Positions 1 to 11,553 of a DNA stretch of 64,000 nucleotides are shown here, piece by piece. This stretch comes from Syngnathus acus (Eukaryota; Chordata; Actinopteri; Syngnathiformes; Syngnathidae): positions 27,015,956 through 27,079,955 of the forward strand of contig NC_051095.1 in the NCBI RefSeq assembly GCF_901709675.1, written 5' to 3'. The position numbers and the translations under genes are program-made. The notes beneath the pieces were generated by a model that was not told the DNA's origin, made no database searches, and saw only the letters and a list, made by a program, of their open reading frames with translations. Position 1 is the stretch's first letter. Each line of letters opens with the position of its first letter.

Positions 1-521
1 AATATAATTGCTTGCACAGTGCTCCTTGAGATGTTTAAAGCTTGGGAAATCTTTTTGTATCCAAATCCGGCTTTAAACTTCTCCACAACAGTATCTCGGA
101 CCTGCCTGGTGTGTTCCTTTGTCTTCATGGTTCTCTCTGCGCTTTAAACAGAACCCTGAGACTATCAAAGAGCAGGTGCATTTATACGGAGACTTGATTA
201 CACACAGGTGCATTCTATTTATCATCATCAGTCATTTAGGACAACATTGGATCATTCAAAGATCCTCACTGAACTTCTGGAGTGAGTTTGCTGCACTGAA
301 AGTAAAGGGGCCGAATAATATTGCACGCCCCACTTTTCAGTTTTTTATTTGTTAAAAAAGTTTAAATTATCCAATAAATTTCATTCCACTTCATGATTGT
401 GTCCCACTTGTTGTTGATTCTTGACAAAAAATTAAAATTTTATATCTTTATGTTTGAAGCCTGAAATGTGGCGAAATGTTGAAAGGTTCAAGGGGGCCGA
501 ATACTTTCGCAAGGCACTGTA
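1..521. mobile_element. Right part of a cut-and-paste DNA transposon
   Basis: The stretch ends in a terminus that reads, on the reverse strand, tacagtgccttgcgaaagta followed by ttcggcccc. I know this as a very common fish transposon end. A second internal ggggccgaataat segment at about 307-320 resembles it. The left end lies outside the window and I see no intact transposase. Superfamily not assigned. Confidence 0.6.
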
Positions 522-1007
522 CACGCACGCATGCGGATGTGCACACAAAATGGGAGGGAAAAGTATGGGAATCCATTGGATTTCTTAAATTTCTGCATTA
601 ATTGGTCATTAAATATAGTGTGTTCCTCTAAATCACAACGATAAACTGTCAACTTGAACCTTTACCACACAAAAATTTTCACATATTTAAACAGGGAGAA
701 AAAATAATAATGAACCCTTGGATTTAATAAGTGGCTGACACTTTTTTGAGAGCAATAACCTGTACTAAATAGATCAGATGTGACCAACGATCAGAATGAA
801 TTCTGGACCATTTCACTTATCAAAATGATTGCTGTTTAGCGATAGTCCTGGGATGTCTGATGTGAGTAGCTCTCGAGGTTATGCCACAAGATCTCAATTC
901 GGTTGTGGACAGGACTGTCTGGGTCACTCCTGAACACATACATTTTTCTTTTGAAGTAATTCTGTTGTTCATTTTCTTTTGAGTGGATGATTGTCCTCTT
1001 GTGTGAG
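522..1007. other. No recognised feature
   Basis: AT-rich sequence with a short alternating CA/TG tract at about 520-545. I see no convincing ORF or RNA gene. Confidence 0.5.
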
Positions 1008-1158
1008 TGCGAGTGCGGATGGTTGTTCATCATGCCCTGCGATTGGCTGGCAACCAGTTCGGGGTGTCCCCTGCCTACTGCCCGATGAGTGCTGGGATAG
1101 GCTCCAGCACGCCCGCGACCCCGGTGGGGACAAGCGATATAGAAAATGGATGGATGGA
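1008..1158 (+). mobile_element. SINE-A 3' fragment
   Basis: Only the 3' half of the tRNA-derived SINE called SINE-A here. It carries the diagnostic segments for 'gattggctggcaacc' and 'gctgggataggctccagca' and ends in an ATGG tail. The tRNA-like head is missing. Confidence 0.8.
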
Positions 1159-1180
1159 TTGTCCTATTGCAACTAGAGAT

Positions 1181-2056
1181 TAGAGATGCACCGATCCGAT
1201 ATCTGGATCGGATATCGGCCCCGATTCAACAAAATTGATGGATCGGGTATCGGAAAATGCAGCCGATCTGTGAGCCGATCCTTTCCTTAATCTATTGGGA
1301 CGCGGGCTACGTCATACGTCAGCAGCACGTGTGCCGCGGGACGCGGCTACGTCATACGTCAGCAGCACGTGTGCCGCATGCCACGAGAGTTTTCTAAACA
1401 AACGCAAACATGGAGCGAACGAAAGAGTCAGCTGTGTGGAGGTACTTTAAACTGAACACGCCAACTAGCTCGACGGCAGTTTGTAATGTCCGCAAAGCTA
1501 ATGTTGCCAGGGGTGGTGGTAGTACTGCCAGGTATAGTACTAGTACTAAGCGGAGCTTGTTTTCAGGGAGCACTTCTCATTGCTGCTTAAATGAGCATTT
1601 AGAGCATCAACAGGTCATGAGTGATGTGGAACGGCACCTAATGTTTACATGTTTACTATTTATTTTAATATTTGGTTACTGTGTGCTTGATCACCCTTTC
1701 TATATTTGCCCAGTGCAGTTTCAGCTGCAACATTTGTATTTTTTCTTAAGAAGTTTGTATCCTAATTTACTTGAATTTAAATGCTAATACACTTTATTGC
1801 TGCTGTTGCACAATTTATGTTGCAAATAAATAGTTCATTGCATTAATCTGCTTTATCTTGTTACATTTTGTCTTAGGAATGAACTGTGTAGTCATGCCTG
1901 ATGCCATTGCCTTTAGTCTTTTCTGTTCCACATGTAGAGGTATGTAGCTTGTTAAGTCAACCATAATATCGGATCGGTATCGGGTATCGACCGATACGCA
2001 AAGCCACGGCATCGGTATCGGTATCGAAACTGAAAAAGTCGGATCGGTGCATCTCT
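1181..2056 (+). mobile_element. Non-autonomous hAT-like transposon
   Basis: The two ends are inverted repeats beginning tagagatgcaccgatccga (1181-1199, and on the reverse strand 2038-2056), with many satcggatcgg-type subterminal motifs inside. A remnant of a BED-finger gene lies within (1410-1787), which fits hAT. The 8-bp flanks (ctagagat, atggtaac) do not match, so no target duplication can be claimed. Confidence 0.7.
1410..1787 (+). pseudogene. Broken BED zinc-finger start of a hAT transposase
   Basis: The reading frame is open for 125 codons from an ATG. Residues 9-13 (VWRYF) are followed by a Cys pair position where the second Cys is Arg (CNVR), and then by an HLEHQ segment. This order matches the BED-type DNA-binding finger found at the N-terminus of hAT/ZBED transposases. 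The second zinc ligand appears lost, and the frame then runs into unrelated hydrophobic sequence (from about residue 77) with no catalytic region. It sits inside the hAT-like element at 1181-2056. Best read as a dead first exon left in a non-autonomous derivative; no function is expected. Confidence 0.55.
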
Positions 2057-2159
2057 AATGGTAACACCCATCCTCGTTTGAGATTCAATTGATGGACGGA
2101 TGGCCTCAAGTTATTCGTCAAAGTTTCTTAAAATTTATTAACCAATTTTTTCAATTGAT

Positions 2160-2237
2160 AAGTTGTCCAGGCCCTAAGAAGCAAAGCACACCCGTACCAT
2201 GATGCTCGCTCCATCATGCTTCACAGTTGGGATAAGG
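2160..2237 (-). pseudogene. Tc1-like transposase fragment
   Basis: The reverse strand translates to a TVKHDGASIMV stretch. This resembles the conserved TVKHGGGSIMVWGCF block in the core of Tc1 transposases. About 25 codons are recognisable and the frame is broken. The hAT element at 2238-3057 inserted at its edge. Confidence 0.5.
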
Positions 2238-3057
2238 CAGTGGTTCCCAAACTTTTGCAGGCTGGCGCCCCCTTTGGCTCCCCAGTGAATTCCTAGCGCC
2301 CCCCCCCCCCCAAGGACCGGCATTTATATAAATAAATAATACATTTATATAAATAAATAAATAATACATTTATAATATCATTACCATTACGTTGAATTAG
2401 TGGGAGCACTGAGTTTGTTTCTCAGAAACGAGCCGGTCCCATCTAGACGTAATCGGAGACAATGACACCCGAAGTGATTTAAGGTTTGTCTTTTATTGCA
2501 GGATGCTTGGTCTCCATGTGTTGAAGCAGTTTTGAATGCTTCACTGCCTGGTTAGTTAGCCTGTCGCCACATATTAGCTTTACGGGCTCGACTGGGGAAA
2601 CATGTCACGTGACCGGGACGAGTGTCTTGACCTGAATTAATTGATCGTCGATAAAAAAAAAAATTCTGTGCGGCTTGGCGGCCCGGTACCAAGTGACCCA
2701 CGGACCGGTACCGGTCCGCGGCCCGGTGGTTGGGGACCACTGCCCTAACCAGCTCAACCCAACACAACACGGCGCGTTCTGGCGAGTCCGCAATTTCATG
2801 TTGACTTGAACTCAAGATGATGTTGACCGCCAGAATGCGGTTTTTATTATAAGATAAAATTCTGAACATTACAAGCTTGAAATTACAAACCTGAGCTTTT
2901 GCTTTTGTAGTCTATGCTGTCGGATCTGACTGGGCCAGAGCGGCGTGTTGTGTACAAATCGACTGCCGCCCCCCTACCGCCCCTTTCTTCCTCACCGCCC
3001 CCCCAGAGCTTTCCACCGCCCCCAGGGGGGCGGTACCGCCCACTTTGGGAACCACTG
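2238..3057. mobile_element. hAT element with 8-bp target duplication
   Basis: The 820-bp element starts cagtggttcccaaac and ends gggaaccactg. It is flanked by the exact 8-bp repeat ggataagg (2230-2237 and 3058-3065), the size hAT transposases make. It has no transposase of its own and contains a nested second hAT derivative. Confidence 0.85.
2313..2746 (-). mobile_element. Nested ZBED-type hAT derivative
   Basis: The reverse strand starts cagtggtccccaaccaccgg, the same terminus as the element at 50747-51690. The interior at 2390-2480 matches the 3' part of that element, including the gagccggtcccatctagac region. It is a reverse-oriented, internally deleted copy inside the 2238-3057 element. 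Confidence 0.65.
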
Positions 3058-3065
3058 GGATAAGG

Positions 3066-3899
3066 TAATCTATTAACTGACTTTGATGGGCAACTCGCGT
3101 ATATACTAATCATATCAAACTGGCAGTGAATGCGTAAATCTATCCCAGACGTTGCCTTTCCCTCTACACATTTTCAACCTTCCCGGAAAAATAGAACACA
3201 TTACAACTCCCCAAACAAAAATATGTCCAAACTGGAACACTTAGCATCTCTTAGCCCATTCAAGACAGGACCGCGTTACGACATTTCAACCACTAGAGCG
3301 CTGTTACACATTTCTACCTTTAACACTGAGAGCGCAGATGCGTCATTTCTGTTTTCCTTGACTAATTCTTGATCCTGTAGTCAATGAAATGCATCAGAAT
3401 TATCACGTCACGGCACCTTTGGTTTGTAGAATTTTTAAAAAAGTGACAACGTATTTAAGGACTTCAAACCAGGCGAACCATTAGAGGGGTTTTGTGGATA
3501 AAAAATATGTTTGCGGACAACGGGGAAGAAGATGATTTTTAAAGCTTCAAGTCAGAATGGAGGATTAATTTTAATCGAGGCTGTTTCAAACGCACCTGTA
3601 ATGGTATAATCTTTTAAATTATACTGAATATTTATATAAATTAACTCAGGTTTGGTGAAAGCCACAAGGGTAAGCTCTCAAATGTTTTTGGATTTATTAT
3701 TAATTATCAGCTACAGGGGCTGAGATATCAATTATTTAGTAGGCATTGACAATATTGTTGAATTTCCAGGAACACTTCAGGTTTTCAGGAGTGCTTCTAA
3801 AGTGGCCCATAGGCATGTAATGCCAGGCACTTTAGGCCTTAATGGGTTATTGGTAAATCTGTCAACAGAGATGTTGGCATGTGCCAGTGATTTCTGTAA
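3066..3899. other. No recognised feature
   Basis: Low-complexity-free but AT-rich DNA. I find no coding exon, RNA gene or element end that I can support. Confidence 0.4.
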
Positions 3900-4350
3900 A
3901 TCATGAGTTGACACTCGGGTTCTTTTTTTTTTTTTACCTCACTGAGCATTCTGCGCTGAGCTCTTGCAGTCATCTATAGGATGGCCACTCCATGGAAGAG
4001 AAGCAACAATGCTGAACTTTCTCCATTAATAGGCACTTTTTCTAACTGTGGAATGATGAACATGAAGAATTCAGAGATACTTTTGTCAGCATTACACAAT
4101 TTATAAATAAAGTCCTGACCTCAACCCAACTGAAATGGTGTGGCATGACCTTAAGAGCTAATCACACCAGACATCTTAGGAACCTTGCGGAGCTGCAACA
4201 ATTTTGGAGAGGAATGGTTCAAAATTCCTCCTCATTGTTGCGCAGGCCTGATCTGCAACTACAGGAAAGGTTTTATGAAGGTTATTATTGCCAAAGCGGA
4301 GTCAACCAGTTATTAAATCCTAGGGTTTACGGTTTCCTCCTGTCCTGACC
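3900..4350 (+). pseudogene. Tc1-like transposase 3' remnant
   Basis: At 4114-4340 the forward strand encodes PDLNPTEMVWHDLKR followed by LRNLAELQQF. This corresponds to the last catalytic block (D-P-N-x-x-E) and C-terminus of Tc1-like transposases, with the Glu in the expected place. The N-terminal half, the first two catalytic Asp residues and the flanking terminal repeats are not recognisable in frame. The sequence upstream (3890-4080) resembles the central coding part of a related element but has stops. It is a dead fragment, unrelated in position to the minus-strand Tc1 fragment at 2160-2237. Confidence 0.65.
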
Positions 4351-4390
4351 TGTGAACATGCAAATGTTTTCAATAAAAAAATAATGTTTG

Positions 4391-4564
4391 TGCGGTAATC
4401 GGCTGGCAACTGGTTCAGGGTGTCCCCCGCCTACTGCCCGATGACTGCTGGGATAGGCTCCAGCACGCCCGCGACCCCCGAGGGGATAAGCCGTAAAGAA
4501 AATGGATGGATGGATGGATGGATGGATGGATGGATGGATGGATGGATGGATGGATGGATGGATG
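4391..4564 (+). mobile_element. SINE-A 3' fragment with expanded ATGG tail
   Basis: Contains the 3' body of SINE-A, followed by about 15 copies of a 4-bp ATGG repeat (4502-4564). The microsatellite is evidently an expanded SINE tail. Confidence 0.85.
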
Positions 4565-4566
4565 TG

Positions 4567-5850
4567 TGGTATGAGTTTAAGCATCCTGCTCATTCTTGTG
4601 ATTTGGATGAACATTTTAAGACCAATTTATGCATAAGTGCATGACCACCCGAAAAGGTTCACTTATTTTTCATCCTACTGTACAGACACACAAGATCCGA
4701 TTCTGTAAAATAAACGCTGATTTGCTAATACAATACTCTTGTTAAAAGTAAATAATATTAACGTACCCGATGACGGAGGGCTCTGAAATCTGGATAGTGT
4801 CAACTAAAATTAATAATTCACCGTCAGTGCACCTGGCATCGTTTACTGGCATGAGTTACAAATGATAAAAACAATAACAGCAATTCACCAAGTTCATTAG
4901 CACTTACTTTATGAACGATGTTGCGTTTTGTTCAAGATGTCCGTCGTTGAGCAAGGAAAACAACGACTAAGTCTATCGCAACTTAATGTTTACTTTTTGT
5001 ACGATTCTGTTGCAACCTGACACCGATCCAACATCAGCAACTACTTGGCAAGGATGTAACAAAGGTTTGCCAACTAAGCTGCAAGTGCTAAAAGTCTAGT
5101 TTCTTTGATAGCTGTACGAAATGTTGACATAAGATATTTATTAGTTAAGTCTAAATTTGTAGTGATCCTACGTAACGTAGCGGTGTTAGCATTAGCAATT
5201 AGCTTCCTTGGGTGCTAAATACCGTCATATAAAACAGAAGTCCTTGGTGAGTAAGAGCAGCAAAATAATCTATTTCAGGTAATTGTAACGTGCAATTGCA
5301 ACTCATCGGTGTGTTATTGCCTTCATCTTACCTTGCTATGCTGTGCAATCAATAAGGACGCTCCACAGCTAACGTAACCTGGGCCTGATTTAGCCGTAAA
5401 TTGACAGTACAAGAAAAGCCAATTTCACTTGACTAAACAATGTTTTCAAATCCCTCTGCCACTCGAAAAAATGTGCAGACGATCCTCGAAACCGGGTTAG
5501 ATTCCGGATTACTAGGTCGTGTGCCTTACTTATGTTTTGGTTTGTATCAGTACTTTGCTACCATCAATGTAGCTTTCCGGCGCGCAGTCTCGTAGCAAAA
5601 CAGACACTGCGGGTCAAAGCGTCAAAGCTGTGACGTCACTAGGGCCAACCCCCATTATCAGAATATCAAGCGCTTGGCACAAAACCTGAAAGTAAACAGA
5701 AAATCTATCAGAAATAGTCGTTTCAATAGATCATTCGAAAAAGTCGTCTCAATAAATGACAGTAAACTATCAATTAAAAAATGTCTCCTCGAGAGGAGAC
5801 TGTTATGTGAACTTCACATACTCCATATTTGAACAGAACTGCTTCTCAGT
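4567..5850. other. Repeat-poor stretch, possible promoter of a leftward gene
   Basis: I recognise no mobile element here, which is unusual for this window. The reverse strand contains two consensus 5' splice sites (near 5331 and 4907) downstream of a perfect CRE palindrome at 5631-5638. No coding frame is evident. It may hold non-coding 5' exons of a gene lying left of the window, but this is inference only. Confidence 0.25.
5631..5638. promoter_or_regulatory. CRE palindrome TGACGTCA
   Basis: A perfect 8-bp ATF/CREB site in the repeat-poor stretch. Placement relative to any transcript is unknown. Confidence 0.35.
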
Positions 5851-6218
5851 GAAAGCTCTTTTCCATTAACTGTTTGAGATTGTAACAGTCTGAAACAGTT
5901 TGAATTGAAAGATGGTCAGACCTGCAATCACAATAGATATCAATGATAGTAAATAGCTTAATATTTGTAAATATGGAAATATTTGTAAATATGGAAATAA
6001 TTGTGTCTCTGTGATGTATCAGGACTTTTGTTGACGGCCTCTTTTGCTGGTACTTTTGGACGACTTTTAAGTGCAATGAACAACAGCAAAAACAAATATA
6101 CTGAAAATAACCACTGCCACCGCACTTCTGTTACCCTGCATTCTGCACTTTACTAAACCTTGTCCACTCAATGTGCTAAAAGCCACAAATTAATGTGAAG
6201 GCGAAGGCTTTCACACTT

Positions 6219-6260
6219 ATGTTATTCTACACCATTCACTTTATTAGTGTGAAGGCGAAG
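6219..6260. repeat. 42-bp repeat, left copy
   Basis: The same 42 bp recurs at 8020-8061, and a partial copy follows at about 8066-8090. The MITE at 6261-8018 lies between the two full copies, so it probably entered a pre-existing tandem repeat. Confidence 0.7.
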
Positions 6261-6602
6261 TCGCGTTTTTTTTCATAGTTTGGGTGGGGGGGCGACTTAT
6301 ACTGAGGAGCGACTTATATGTGGATTTTTTCATAAATTTTCAAAATTTAAAAAAAAAAAAAAAGTGAAACCGCGATGTAGCAAGGGATTACTGTAATTTG
6401 AATTTCAAGTGACGTCAGCAGCGCGGCGCGGCGCGGCGGTTGTTTACATAAAGGACAAAGATTCGATCACAGGATGACGAAGATGACGAAGGGCCCCACG
6501 TACTACCGGCATCATTAGCGGCTTTGTTTGTGACACGGAGGATGAAGAGTTTGAAGGTTTTAATGATTTGGAGTGACACAGAAGGTTTGAGAAACTATTA
6601 TG

Positions 6603-6956
6603 GCTTTTACACATGGCCGGTCCTACCCTACGGAGCTCTCTTTCACCTCCGTGGATGGAAGTCGGGGGCCGGCGCTCGGCCGGGTGGCTGTCCGGGGACG
6701 GTGGATGGGGCTCGGACATGGCTTTTACGCACGCCCAGTCCTACTCTACGGAGCTCTCTTTCACCTCCGTGGATGGAAGTCGGGGGCCGGTGCTCGGCCG
6801 GGTGGCTGTCCGGGGACGGTGGATGGGGCTCGGACATGGCTTTTACGCACGCCCGGTCCTATTCTATGGAGCTCTCTTCCACCTCCGTGGCTGGAAGTGC
6901 TACCTCCGGGGATGGCGCCTGGAAGTCGACGCCGGTGCTTGGGGCCGTGTGGCGGT
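6603..6956 (+). repeat. Three 118-bp tandem repeats
   Basis: Units start at 6603, 6721 and 6839. The first two are nearly identical; the third diverges in its last third. Because 118 is not a multiple of 3, each unit shifts the reading frame, yet all three forward frames stay open (124-144 codons). Homologous units occur at 23240-23540, 23715-23850 and (reverse) 62150-62450. Confidence 0.85.
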
Positions 6957-7227
6957 GAACTATTTATGTTTTAGTTATTTGATATATTTTATTTTGTGTA
7001 GCAACTTGTAGATGTTTTTATCGTTACAGGTCAGTAGTTGTTGGCTCGTTGAACTCTTGTTTTGTTAAATAAAGAGCCGTTTACCAAACCCACGTCTTTC
7101 CTTGTACTTTGTTAATGCTACAATATAGTTATATACTAGATCTGTGGAATAACGACGAGGCTGACGTCAGGGCGCACGCACGCGCGGCGTTGTTGACAAA
7201 GGACGAGGAATTTGATCGATGGATTTA

Positions 7228-7546
7228 AAAGTTAAAAAAGTTAAAGTCCCAATGATTGTCACACACACATCTGGGTGTGGTGAAATTTGTCCTCTGCATT
7301 TAACCCATCCCCGTGTGATTTTGATCCATCCCCTGGGGGAGAGGGGAGCAGAGAGCAGCAGCGGTGCCGCGCTCAAGAATCATTTGGTGATCTAACCCCC
7401 CAATTCCAACCCTTAATGCTGAGTGCCAAGCAGGGAGGCAATGGGTCCCATTTTTATAGTCTTTGGTATGACCCGGCCGGGGTTTGAACCCACAACCTTC
7501 CGGTCTCAGGGCGGACACTCTACCACTAGGCCATTGAGCTGGTTAA
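7228..7546 (-). mobile_element. SINE-B (tRNA-derived), inside MITE-X
   Basis: The reverse strand begins with a tRNA-like head: an A box in tggcctagtggtagagtg and a B box in ggttcaaacccc. A non-tRNA body follows, ending in 'cccaatgattgtcacac' on the forward strand. A second copy lies at 22286-22596. It interrupts the 'gatttaatgatttggagtg' segment of MITE-X. Confidence 0.8.
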
Positions 7547-8188
7547 TGATTTGGAGTGACACAGATGGTTTGATAATATTATTGCTTATATAATAGTTAT
7601 TTGATATATAATTTATATATCGTAATATGGGTCTGTGGAATATTTTGAAGTGCAAGCGCCGTCAGCGGCGCGCACCCATTGTTGACATAAAGGATGATCG
7701 ATGGATTTAATGAATTGGAGTGACACATGGTTTTATAAACGTGTTATTTATGTAATAGTTATTTGAATAACTCTGAATGTTACGTCAGGCCCGTTCTCAG
7801 CTCTTCGTTTCTGTTTATGTTACGTTAGCATACCTATCGTTTAGCCTGTTGTTGCTCGTTTATGTCTGTTCTTGGTGTTGGATTTTGTCGAATAAATCTC
7901 CCCCAAAATGCGACTTATACTCCGGAGCGACTTACATATGTTTTTTTTTCACGTTATTGTGCATTTTATGGCTAATGCGGCCTATAATCCGGAGCGACCT
8001 TTAGTCCGAAAAATACGGTATGTTATTCTACACCATTCACTTTATTAGTGTGAAGGCGAAGACCTTATTCTACACCATTCACTTTATTATATATATATAT
8101 TTATTATTATATCGAACACAATCCGTTCCAGAAGGCTGTTCGAGAAGTGAATCATATTTTCCCATTACAGATAATGGAAAAAAAATGA

Positions 8189-11100
8189 CCCCTCCGTGAG
8201 TCGTCACCTTATCGTGGTGGAGGGGTTTGCGTGCCCCTATGATCCTAGGAGCCATGTTGTCTGGGGCTTCATGCCCCTGGTAGGGTCACCCATGGCAAAC
8301 GGGTCCTAGGTGAGGGGCCAGACAAAGCACGGCTCATCAGCCCCTTATGATGAAAAAAATTAATGGATCACGTTTTCCCTCGCCCGGACGCGGGTCACCG
8401 GGGCCCCCCTCTGGAGCCAGGCCTGGAGGCGGGGCTCGAAGGCGAGCGTCTGGTGGCCGGGCCTTCGCCCATGGGGCCCGGCCGGGCTCAGCCCGAAAAG
8501 GAAACGTGGGTCCCCCTTCCCATGGGCTCACCACCTGTGGGAGGGGCCAAAGGGGTCGGGTGCATTGCAAGCTGGGCGGCGGCCAAAGGCAGGGACCTTG
8601 GCGGTCTGATCCCCGGCTGCAGAAGCTGGCTCTTGGGACATGGAATGTCACCTCTCTGGCTGGAAAGGAGCCCGAGCTGGTGTGCGAGGCAGAAAAGTTC
8701 CGACTAGATATAGTCGGACTTGCCTCCACGCACAGTTTGGGTTCCGGTACAAGCCCTCTCGAGAGGGGCTGGACTCTCTTCCACTCTGGAGTTGCCCACG
8801 GTGAGAGGCGTCGAGCAGGTGTGGGTATACTTATTGCCCCCCGGCTGGGCGCCTGCACATTGGGGTTCACCCCGGTGAACGAGAGGGTAGCCTCCCTCCG
8901 CCTTCGGGTGGGGGGACGGGTCCTGACTGTTGTTTGTGTCTATGCACCAAACGGCAGCTCAGAGTACCCACCCTTCTTGGAGTCCCTGGAGGAAGTGCTG
9001 GAGAGCGCTCCTTCTGGGGACTCCGTCGTTCTACTGGGTGACTTCAATGCTCACGTGGGCAATGACAGTGAGACCTGGAAGGGCGTGATTGGGAGGAACG
9101 GCCCCCCCGATCTGAACCCGAGCGGTGTTCTATTGTTGGACTTCTGTGCTCGACACGGATTTTCAATAATGAACACCATGTTCAAACATAAGGGTGTCCA
9201 TGTGTGCACTTGGCACCAGGACACCCTAGGCCGCAGTTCGATGATCGACTTTGTAGTCGTGTCATCGGATTTGCGGCCGCATGTTTTGGACACTCGGGCG
9301 AAGAGAGGGGCGGAGCTGTCAACTGATCACCACCTGGTGGTGGGTTGGCTCCGATGGTGGGGGAAGATGCCGGTCCGACCTGGCAGACCCAAACGTTCTG
9401 TGAGGGTCTGCTGTGAACGTCTGGCAGAATCCCCTGTCAGGAAGAGCTTCAACTCCCACCTCCGGCAGAGCTTTTCCCACGTCCCGGGGGAGGCGGGGGA
9501 CATTGAGTCCGAGTGGACCTTGTTCCGCGCCTCCATTGTTGAGGCGGCCGACCGGAGCTGTGGCCGTAAGGTCATTGGTGCCTGTCGTGGCGGCAATCCC
9601 CGAACCCGCTGGTGGACACCGGCGGTAAGGGATGCCGTCAAGCTGAAGAAGGAGTCCTATCGGGCCGTTTTGGCCTGCGGGACTCCGGAGGCAGCTGACA
9701 GGTACCGGGTGGCCAAGCGGAACGCGGCTTCGGCGGTTGCTGAGGCAAAAACCCGGGCGTGGGAGGAGTTCGGCGAGGCCATGGAGAATGACTTCCGGAC
9801 GGCTTCGAGGAAATTCTGGTCCACCATCCGGCGTCTCAGGAGGGGGAAGCAGTGCAACGTCAACACTGTTTACAGTGGAGATGGCGTGCTGCTGACCTCG
9901 ACTCGGGACGTCGTGTGTCGGTGGGGAGAATACTTCGAAGACCTCCTCAATTCCACCGACACGCCTTCCATTGTGGAAGCAGGGCCTGGGGACTCTGAGG
10001 CGGACTCTCCAATCTCTGGGGTTGAAGTCACTGAGGTAGTTAAAAAACTCCTCGGTGGCAAGGCCCCGGGGGTGGATGAGATCCGCCCGGATTTCTTAAG
10101 GGCTCTGGATGTTGTGGGGCTGTCATGGCTGACACGTCTCTGCAGCATCGCGTGGACATCGGGGACAGTGCCTCTGGATTGGCAGACTGGGGTGGTGGTT
10201 CCCCTCTTTAAGAAGGGGGACCGGAGGGTGTGTTCCAATTACAGGGGAATTACACTCCTCAGCCTCCCTGGTAAGGTCTATTCAGGGGTGCTGGAGAGGA
10301 GGGTCCGTCGGGAGGTCGAACCTCGGATTCAGGAGGAACAGTGTGGCTTTCGTCCTGGCCGTGGAACAGTGGACCAGCTCTTCACCCTCAACAGGATCCT
10401 CGAGGGTGCATGGGAGTTCGCCCAACCAGTCCACATGTGTTTTGTGGACTTGGAGAAGGCGTTCGACCGTGTCCCTCGGGAGGTTCTGTGGGGGGTGCTT
10501 CGGGAGTACGGGGTACCGAGCCAACTGATAAGGGCGGTTCGGTCCCTGTATCACCGATGCCAGAGTGTGGTCCGCATTTCCGGCAGTAAGTCGGATTCGT
10601 TCCCAGTGAGGGTTGGACTCCGCCAAGGCTGCCCTTTGTCACCGATTCTGTTCATAATTTTTATGGACAGAATTTCTAGGTGCAGCCGAGGCGTTGAGGG
10701 TGTCCGGTTTGGGGACCTCAGCATCGCGTCTCTGCTTTTTGCAGACGACGTTGTGCTGTTGGCTTCTTCAGGCCGTGATCTCCAGCTCTCACTGGAGCGG
10801 TTCGCAGCCGAGTGTGAAGCGGTCGGGATGAGGGTCAGCACCTCCAAATCCGAGTCCATGGTCCTCGATCGGAAAAGGGTGGAATGCCCTCTCCGGATCG
10901 GGGATGAGATCCTGCCCCAAGTGGAGGAGTTTAAGTATCTTGGGGTCTTGTTCACGAGTGAGGGGAGGATGGAGCGTGAGATCGACAGGCGGATCGGTGC
11001 AGCGTCGGCAGTAATGCGGACTCTGTACCGGTCCGTCGTGGTAAAGAGAGAGCTGAGCCAAAAGGCAAAGCTCTCAATTTACCGGTCGATTTACGCTCCT

Positions 11101-11553
11101 ACCCTCACCTATGGTCACGAGCTATGGGTCGTGACCGAAAGAACGAGATCCCGGATACAAGCGGCCGAAATGAGTTTTCTCCGCAGGATGTCCGGGCTCT
11201 CCCTTAGAGATAGGGTGAGAAGTTCGGTCATCCGGGAGAGACTCGGAGTAGAGTCGCTACTCCTCCACGTTGAGAGGAGCCAGATGAGGTGGCTCGGGCA
11301 TCTCATCAGGATGCCTCCTGGACGCCTCCCTGGGGAGGTGTTCCGGGCATGTCCCACCGGTAGGAGACCCCGGGGACGACCCAGGACGCGCTGGAGAGAC
11401 TATGTCTCTCGGCTGGCCTGGGAACGCCTTGGGATCCCCCGGGATGAGCTAGATGAAGTAGCTGGGGAGAGGGAAGTCTGGGAGTCCCTCCTGAAGCTGC
11501 TGCCCCCGCGACCCGACCCCGGATAAGCGGAAGAAGATGGATGGATGGATGGA
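8189..11553 (+). mobile_element. Full-length RTE-like LINE, copy 1
   Basis: It is flanked by a 14-bp target duplication, tggaaaaaaaatga (8175-8188 and 11554-11567). It starts cccctccgtgagtcgtcacc, encodes one large EN-RT protein and ends ggataagcggaagaag plus an ATGG tail. A second copy with the same start lies at 43045-46312. Confidence 0.92.
8347..11526 (+). CDS. LINE endonuclease-reverse transcriptase, intact 1059 aa
   Basis: This single protein would nick target DNA and copy the LINE RNA at the nick. A Gly/Arg/Pro-rich N-terminus (1-93) precedes an APE-type endonuclease (about 96-335) with WNVTS, GDFNAH (231-236), MIDFV (299-303) and STDHHLV (325-331). The reverse transcriptase (about 560-870) shows [26 protein letters not shown] and the catalytic FADD (798-801). 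The C-terminal region has the RMRWLGH-like and GRPRTRW blocks typical of RTE-group elements. There is no separate ORF1. The frame has no stop or shift, unlike copy 2, so this copy could be active. The start is the first ATG of an ATGATG pair; the endonuclease begins well downstream, so a later start is possible. RTE is my best clade; I/Nimb is not excluded. Confidence 0.9.
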   Translation: MMKKINGSRFPSPGRGSPGPPSGARPGGGARRRASGGRAFAHGARPGSARKGNVGPPSHGLTTCGRGQRGRVHCKLGGGQRQGPWRSDPRLQKLALGTWNVTSLAGKEPELVCEAEKFRLDIVGLASTHSLGSGTSPLERGWTLFHSGVAHGERRRAGVGILIAPRLGACTLGFTPVNERVASLRLRVGGRVLTVVCVYAPNGSSEYPPFLESLEEVLESAPSGDSVVLLGDFNAHVGNDSETWKGVIGRNGPPDLNPSGVLLLDFCARHGFSIMNTMFKHKGVHVCTWHQDTLGRSSMIDFVVVSSDLRPHVLDTRAKRGAELSTDHHLVVGWLRWWGKMPVRPGRPKRSVRVCCERLAESPVRKSFNSHLRQSFSHVPGEAGDIESEWTLFRASIVEAADRSCGRKVIGACRGGNPRTRWWTPAVRDAVKLKKESYRAVLACGTPEAADRYRVAKRNAASAVAEAKTRAWEEFGEAMENDFRTASRKFWSTIRRLRRGKQCNVNTVYSGDGVLLTSTRDVVCRWGEYFEDLLNSTDTPSIVEAGPGDSEADSPISGVEVTEVVKKLLGGKAPGVDEIRPDFLRALDVVGLSWLTRLCSIAWTSGTVPLDWQTGVVVPLFKKGDRRVCSNYRGITLLSLPGKVYSGVLERRVRREVEPRIQEEQCGFRPGRGTVDQLFTLNRILEGAWEFAQPVHMCFVDLEKAFDRVPREVLWGVLREYGVPSQLIRAVRSLYHRCQSVVRISGSKSDSFPVRVGLRQGCPLSPILFIIFMDRISRCSRGVEGVRFGDLSIASLLFADDVVLLASSGRDLQLSLERFAAECEAVGMRVSTSKSESMVLDRKRVECPLRIGDEILPQVEEFKYLGVLFTSEGRMEREIDRRIGAASAVMRTLYRSVVVKRELSQKAKLSIYRSIYAPTLTYGHELWVVTERTRSRIQAAEMSFLRRMSGLSLRDRVRSSVIRERLGVESLLLHVERSQMRWLGHLIRMPPGRLPGEVFRACPTGRRPRGRPRTRWRDYVSRLAWERLGIPRDELDEVAGEREVWESLLKLLPPRPDPG

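Larger units (their letters stand above)
6261..8018 (+). mobile_element. MITE-X copy 1
   Basis: The right end reads tagtccgaaaaatacgg|ta and is preceded by repeated 'cggagcgactta' motifs. The left end carries the matching gcgacttat motifs but lacks its outermost ~20 bp. Internal blocks (gacgtcag-rich segment, 'tttaatgatttggagtgacac' type segment) occur several times. It holds a 118-bp tandem array and an inserted SINE-B. Intact relatives at 54827-55812 and 61485-62808 are flanked by TA, which points to the Tc1/mariner superfamily. Confidence 0.75.

Noticed and set aside
6444-6837. Reverse-strand frames over the 118-bp repeats.
   Set aside because: They repeat with the array and share no known domain; noted only as a property of the array.
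8337-8870. Long reverse-strand frame over the LINE start.
   Set aside because: Shadow of the GC-rich LINE coding strand.
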